Part shown: positions 60,616 through 64,000 of the stretch, piece by piece | Position numbering within the stretch: position 1 is the first letter of the stretch | How the letters are laid out: every line of letters begins with the position of its first letter | Notes under the pieces: model-generated | Databases searched by the model: none | Told to the model about the DNA's origin: nothing | What the model saw: only the letters and a program-made list of their open reading frames with translations | Made by a program: the position numbers and the translations under genes | DNA from: Scheffersomyces stipitis CBS 6054 | Taxonomy: Eukaryota > Ascomycota > Pichiomycetes > Serinales > Debaryomycetaceae | Length of the DNA stretch: 64,000 nucleotides | NCBI RefSeq assembly: GCF_000209165.1 | Contig: NC_009048.1 | Span: 434,001-498,000, forward strand | Reading direction: 5' to 3'

Positions 60616-61653
60616 ATGTCTGTAGTAGAAGAGCAATTCACCCAGCCCCAGAAATACGTTGGTTTCGACACCATCACCACTCAAATCGAGAACCGTTTGT
60701 TGAAGAGAGGCTTCCAGTTCAACGTAATGGTAGTAGGTAGATCTGGTTTAGGTAAATCGACGTTGGTCAACACCTTATTTCTGTCAAAGTTGGCAACCTC
60801 TAATGGCCGTAGATCTGTGAGCGAGCCTATTGAGAAGACCACTGAGATCAAAGTCACGTCCCATACATTAATAGAAAACAACGTTAGATTGAACATCAAC
60901 GTGATTGACACTCCAGGATTTGGTGACCAGATCAATAACGAGAAGTGCTGGGAACCTTTGGTCAAATATATCAAGGAACAACACTCTCAATATTTGAGGA
61001 AGGAGTTAACCGCTCAAAGAGAAAGATTCATTCCAGACACCAGAGTCCATGCCATTTTATACTTTATCCCACCCAACGGCACCAAGTTGAAACAGTTAGA
61101 TGTGCTAGCATTGAAGAAGTTGTCGGAGATTGCCAACGTTATTCCAATCATCGCCAAGTCAGACTCGTTGACTCTTGAAGAGAGATCAAACTTCAAGAAG
61201 CTCTTGCAGAACGAATTCGTAAAGTACAACTTCAACATCTATCCATACGATAGCGACGACTTGTACCCAGAAGAAAGACAGTTGAACGAAGACATCAAGT
61301 CGTTGATTCCATTTGCTATCGCTGGCTCTGAAAACGATATCCAGATCAACGGTGAGCTCGTTAAGGGTAGAAAGACTAAGTGGGGAGCCATCAACATCGA
61401 AGACGTCAGCCAATGTGAGTTTGTCTTCTTGAGAGACTTTTTGACCAGAACCCACTTGCATGACTTGATCGACACTACTTCTGTCGTTCACTACGAAGGC
61501 TTCAGATCTAAGCAGTTGATTGCTTTGAAGGAAAATGCCCTGAACCCAAACAGACAATCGGCTCCTCTCCCTCCTCAACCCCCTACTGCCCAACCTTCGC
61601 AGCAAGATCTCAAGAGTACTGCTTCGAACGGCAACATCTACCAATCCAGATAG
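60616..61653 (+). CDS. CDC10: Septin Cdc10
   Basis: GTP-binding filament subunit of the septin ring at the bud neck. 345 residues from the ATG (the frame is open 15 codons earlier without ATG). P-loop GRSGLGKST at 41-49, DTPGFGD as switch region, AKSD for guanine recognition, and the septin unique element with the ...WGAINIEDVSQCEFVFLRDF and LHDLIDTTSVVHYEGFR blocks. Like other Cdc10 proteins it has a short N-terminus and lacks a C-terminal coiled coil; the tail is Pro/Gln/Ser-rich (APLPPQPPTAQPSQQ). Confidence 0.96.
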   Translation: MSVVEEQFTQPQKYVGFDTITTQIENRLLKRGFQFNVMVVGRSGLGKSTLVNTLFLSKLATSNGRRSVSEPIEKTTEIKVTSHTLIENNVRLNINVIDTPGFGDQINNEKCWEPLVKYIKEQHSQYLRKELTAQRERFIPDTRVHAILYFIPPNGTKLKQLDVLALKKLSEIANVIPIIAKSDSLTLEERSNFKKLLQNEFVKYNFNIYPYDSDDLYPEERQLNEDIKSLIPFAIAGSENDIQINGELVKGRKTKWGAINIEDVSQCEFVFLRDFLTRTHLHDLIDTTSVVHYEGFRSKQLIALKENALNPNRQSAPLPPQPPTAQPSQQDLKSTASNGNIYQSR

Positions 61654-62032
61654 ACCATCTATTGTTTAGTTTAATCGTAATGTCTTAGCTTTGAATCAAT
61701 GTTACTGTACCAACTATATTACGATTATACAACCTACTATAATGTATTCATTGTTTGCTTTACTGTTACATTTGGCTTACATTCACTTCTGCTTGGTTGT
61801 CTACAATTGAACACACATTAATGATTACTATAGATATTGTACTTACATTTCATAAATCAAATATCAGTACTGAATTTTGGTGGCTGTAGATATTTTTTCT
61901 TACATAAATTTTTCACTATACGCATTTTATATTTTTCCCATAGTTAAGACGCGTTTTCATCTGTCTCAGATCTGGAGAAAGCCTTTTCCATTCTTTAGAG
62001 CCATCTGCCACCTGCTACTAAAATCTACAGAA
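61654..62032. other. Intergenic: RAD27 promoter and CDC10 3' flank
   Basis: About 380 bases of AT-rich sequence between two plus-strand genes. No gene seen. Confidence 0.6.
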
Positions 62033-63270
62033 ATGGGTGTGAAAGGTAAGTTTTCTAAAGACTGGCTGTCATTTGCAATAGTCTGACTATACGGTCCAAT
62101 TTCGTTTCGTTTTTTCCCCAGAAACTAACCATTCTAGGACTCAACCAGCTCATTAAAGAGCATTCACCTGGTGCCTTCAAGGAGTTTCAGTTGAAAAACT
62201 TATTTGGTCGTAAAGTTGCTATCGATGCCTCCATGTGCTTGTACCAGTTCCTTATTGCCGTCAGACAATCAGATGGGCAGCAATTGACCAACGAGAGCGG
62301 AGAAACGACATCTCACTTGTCTGGTATGTTCTACAGAACAATCCGTATGGTGGAAAACAATATCAAGCCAGTATACGTCTTTGACGGAAAACCTCCTGTC
62401 TTAAAAGGAGGCGAACTTGAAAAGAGATTATTGAAAAGAGAAGAAGCTCAAAAGCAGATTGATTCTATCAAGGATACTGGAACTGTGGCAGAAGTAATGA
62501 AGTTTGAGAAAAGACTTGTTAGAGTCTCCAGAGAGCAAAATGACGAGGCAAAGAAGCTTCTAGAACTCATGGGAATACCGTACGTAAATGCGCCCTGTGA
62601 AGCCGAAGCTCAATGTGCCGAATTAGCTAGAACTGGAAAGGTGTTTGCAGCTGCTTCCGAAGATATGGACACCTTGTGCTATGAACCACCTTACTTGTTG
62701 AGGCACTTGACTTTTGCCGAAGCCAGAAAGATGCCGATCAACCAGATCACCTACTCGGAAGCAATTGCTGGGTTGGAAATGACAAAACCGCAATTCATCG
62801 ATATGTGTATTCTTCTTGGTTGTGACTACTGTGAAACCATCAAGGGAGTGGGTCCCGTTACAGCCTACAAGCTTATCAAGGAACATGGCTCATTAGAAAA
62901 GATCATTGAACACATCAATAGCAACCCTACTTCCAAGTATAAAGTGCCAGAAAACTGGCCGTACGATGAAGCCAGACAGTTATTCATGGATCCAGAGGTC
63001 ACAAAAGGTGAAGAAGTCACTTTGAAGTGGAAAGAGCCAGATGTAGAAGGACTTATCCAATACATGGTCAGAGAAAAGGGATTCAGCGAAGACAGAATCA
63101 GAAGCGGAGCAGAAAAGTTGAAGAAGGGATTGAAAACAGGAGTCCAGGGAAGATTGGATGGATTCTTTCTGGTTGTAGCTAAACCTGGAGCTAAGGCTGG
63201 AGACAAGAAGGGTGATAAGAAGAGAGGTAGTGATTCCAAAGCTAGTAACAACAAGAAGAAAAGAAAGTGA
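62033..63270 (+). CDS. RAD27: Flap endonuclease FEN1/Rad27, two exons
   Basis: Removes 5' flaps in Okazaki fragment maturation and long-patch base-excision repair. Coding exons 62033-62045 (MGVK plus one base) and 62138-63270. The intron 62046-62137 has GTAAGT, an ACTAAC branch sequence (about 62122-62128) and TTCTAG, and joins in phase to give [16 protein letters not shown], 381 residues; S. cerevisiae has 382. Metal ligands are visible: Asp34 in VAIDAS, VFDGKPP, EAEAQC, EDMDTL, CDYC. A PCNA-binding PIP box QGRLDGFF at 341-348 is followed by a Lys-rich tail, as in eukaryotic FEN1. Confidence 0.96.
62046..62137 (+). other. Spliceosomal intron of RAD27
   Basis: 92 bases; donor GTAAGT after the first 13 coding bases, branch ACTAAC, acceptor TAG. 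It splits a Gly codon (G|GA), and the joined N-terminus MGVKGL matches the invariant FEN1 start. Confidence 0.92.
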
Positions 63271-63483
63271 TACCGTGGAACACATGTACAATAAGATAAT
63301 AATAAACAACAGTATGTATCATATATCTATGTATGAATCATAATGACAAACCTGATACTACTTTACTACGTTTCTGTATGATTCATTATGTTAAAATATT
63401 GCAAGACGTTTATATGAATCACTTATTCTACAATACATACTACTCATGAATCTAGTCTTAAAACATGAACTATATTAATGCTT

Positions 63484-64000
63484 CTAATCTCTGGGCTTCT
63501 TCTTCTTTTCGGCTTCAGCAGCCTTTTCAGCTTCGATTTCGTCGACATACGTCTTTATTTCGTCTACAGTCAAGGTCTTGATCACATTACCTGTCTTCAA
63601 CACCGACACCTCGATATTCTTGGCTCCGGTCTGAACAACTTCCAACAACGACTTGATAGTCAACTTAACGGTCTGTTCGTCAGACAAGTCTTCTTCATAA
63701 TGTTTCTCCAAAAATTCTCTAACAGTCTTGGAAGATCTACCAATGGCATGAGCCTTCCAGGCATTGTACACTCCCGAAGGTTCTGTTTGATATAACTTGG
63801 GCACAGTGTCGTTACTGTCGAATCCAGCAATGATGGTGGCAATCCCAAACGGTCTTACACCTCCCGACTGAGTATATTTCTGCTGCACCCCAGCAACGTA
63901 CTTGGTCAAATATTCTATGGAAACAGCGTCTTCTAGGGTTAATCTATGTGACTGTGCCTCGACTCTAGCCTTATCCACCAAGATACGGGCATCGGCATTC
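63484..64000 (-). CDS. PRE6: 20S proteasome alpha4 subunit Pre6, 5' end beyond window
   Basis: Structural alpha-ring subunit of the 20S proteasome. The frame runs off the right edge; about 171 C-terminal residues are visible of about 250. Matches Pre6: [91 protein letters not shown]. The Lys-rich tail AEKKKKPRD resembles the yeast C-terminal extension with possible nuclear-import role. Alpha subunits lack the catalytic Thr. Confidence 0.95.
   Translation of the reverse strand, partial: NADARILVDKARVEAQSHRLTLEDAVSIEYLTKYVAGVQQKYTQSGGVRPFGIATIIAGFDSNDTVPKLYQTEPSGVYNAWKAHAIGRSSKTVREFLEKHYEEDLSDEQTVKLTIKSLLEVVQTGAKNIEVSVLKTGNVIKTLTVDEIKTYVDEIEAEKAAEAEKKKKPRD

Overview
This window is nuclear chromosomal DNA from an ascomycete budding yeast (Saccharomycotina). 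The genes are compact and mostly intronless, and their products match yeast families: Sit4-associated protein, Bir1, Vma13, Gut1, Kcs1, Mnn2-type and Ktr-type mannosyltransferases, Cdc10, Rad27, Pre6. The two introns I can place carry yeast splice signals (TACTAAC in VMA13, GTAAGT and ACTAAC in RAD27). Long AT-rich promoters, a complete formate dehydrogenase family member, several flavodoxin-like quinone reductases and a JmjC/F-box protein suggest a CTG-clade yeast of the Scheffersomyces/Debaryomyces type. That placement is inference, and the reading of CTG codons (Leu or Ser) cannot be settled here.

Layout. 1-9 kb: 3' part of FDH, DXO1 decapping nuclease, mitoribosomal mL53, a PHS1/HACD-like membrane protein lacking the usual catalytic Tyr, ER J-protein ERJ5, and a SIT4-associated protein. 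9-16 kb: BIR1, a coding-like stretch that may be an unannotated split or decayed gene, and VMA13 with a 5-codon first exon. 16-21 kb: tRNA-His, GLN1 and its long promoter. 21-31 kb: a large membrane/coiled-coil protein with acidic repeats, an amino-acid permease, a small secreted or membrane protein probably related to the large one, an unknown protein with KAST-F repeats, and GUT1. 32-42 kb: KCS1, two Golgi mannosyltransferases (GT15 and GT71), APS1. 42-52 kb: gene-poor, with a 74-residue Ser-rich protein behind a 3.3 kb upstream region, BDH1, a candidate Rad51-binding protein, and what looks like a decayed gene region. 52-64 kb: divergent flavodoxin-like genes YCP4 and PST2, the F-box/JmjC protein, PDX3, mitoribosomal bL32m, septin CDC10, RAD27 and the 3' end of PRE6.

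Most genes are unrelated housekeeping functions. Local links exist. YCP4 and PST2 are diverged paralogues sharing a promoter region with four Yap1-type sites near PST2. KCS1, the GT15 and GT71 enzymes and APS1 are neighbours but not an obvious pathway. The proteins flanking the permease (21.4-23.8 and 26.6-27.0 kb) share an N-terminal layout. I see no mobile element with coding capacity, no CRISPR array and no virus-derived gene. The items most worth following are the Rad51AP1-like C-terminus at 48.7-50.2 kb, the Tyr-to-Phe HACD-like protein at 3.3-4.1 kb, the split coding-like segment at 13.6-14.1 kb and the Yap1-site cluster at 54.05-54.11 kb.
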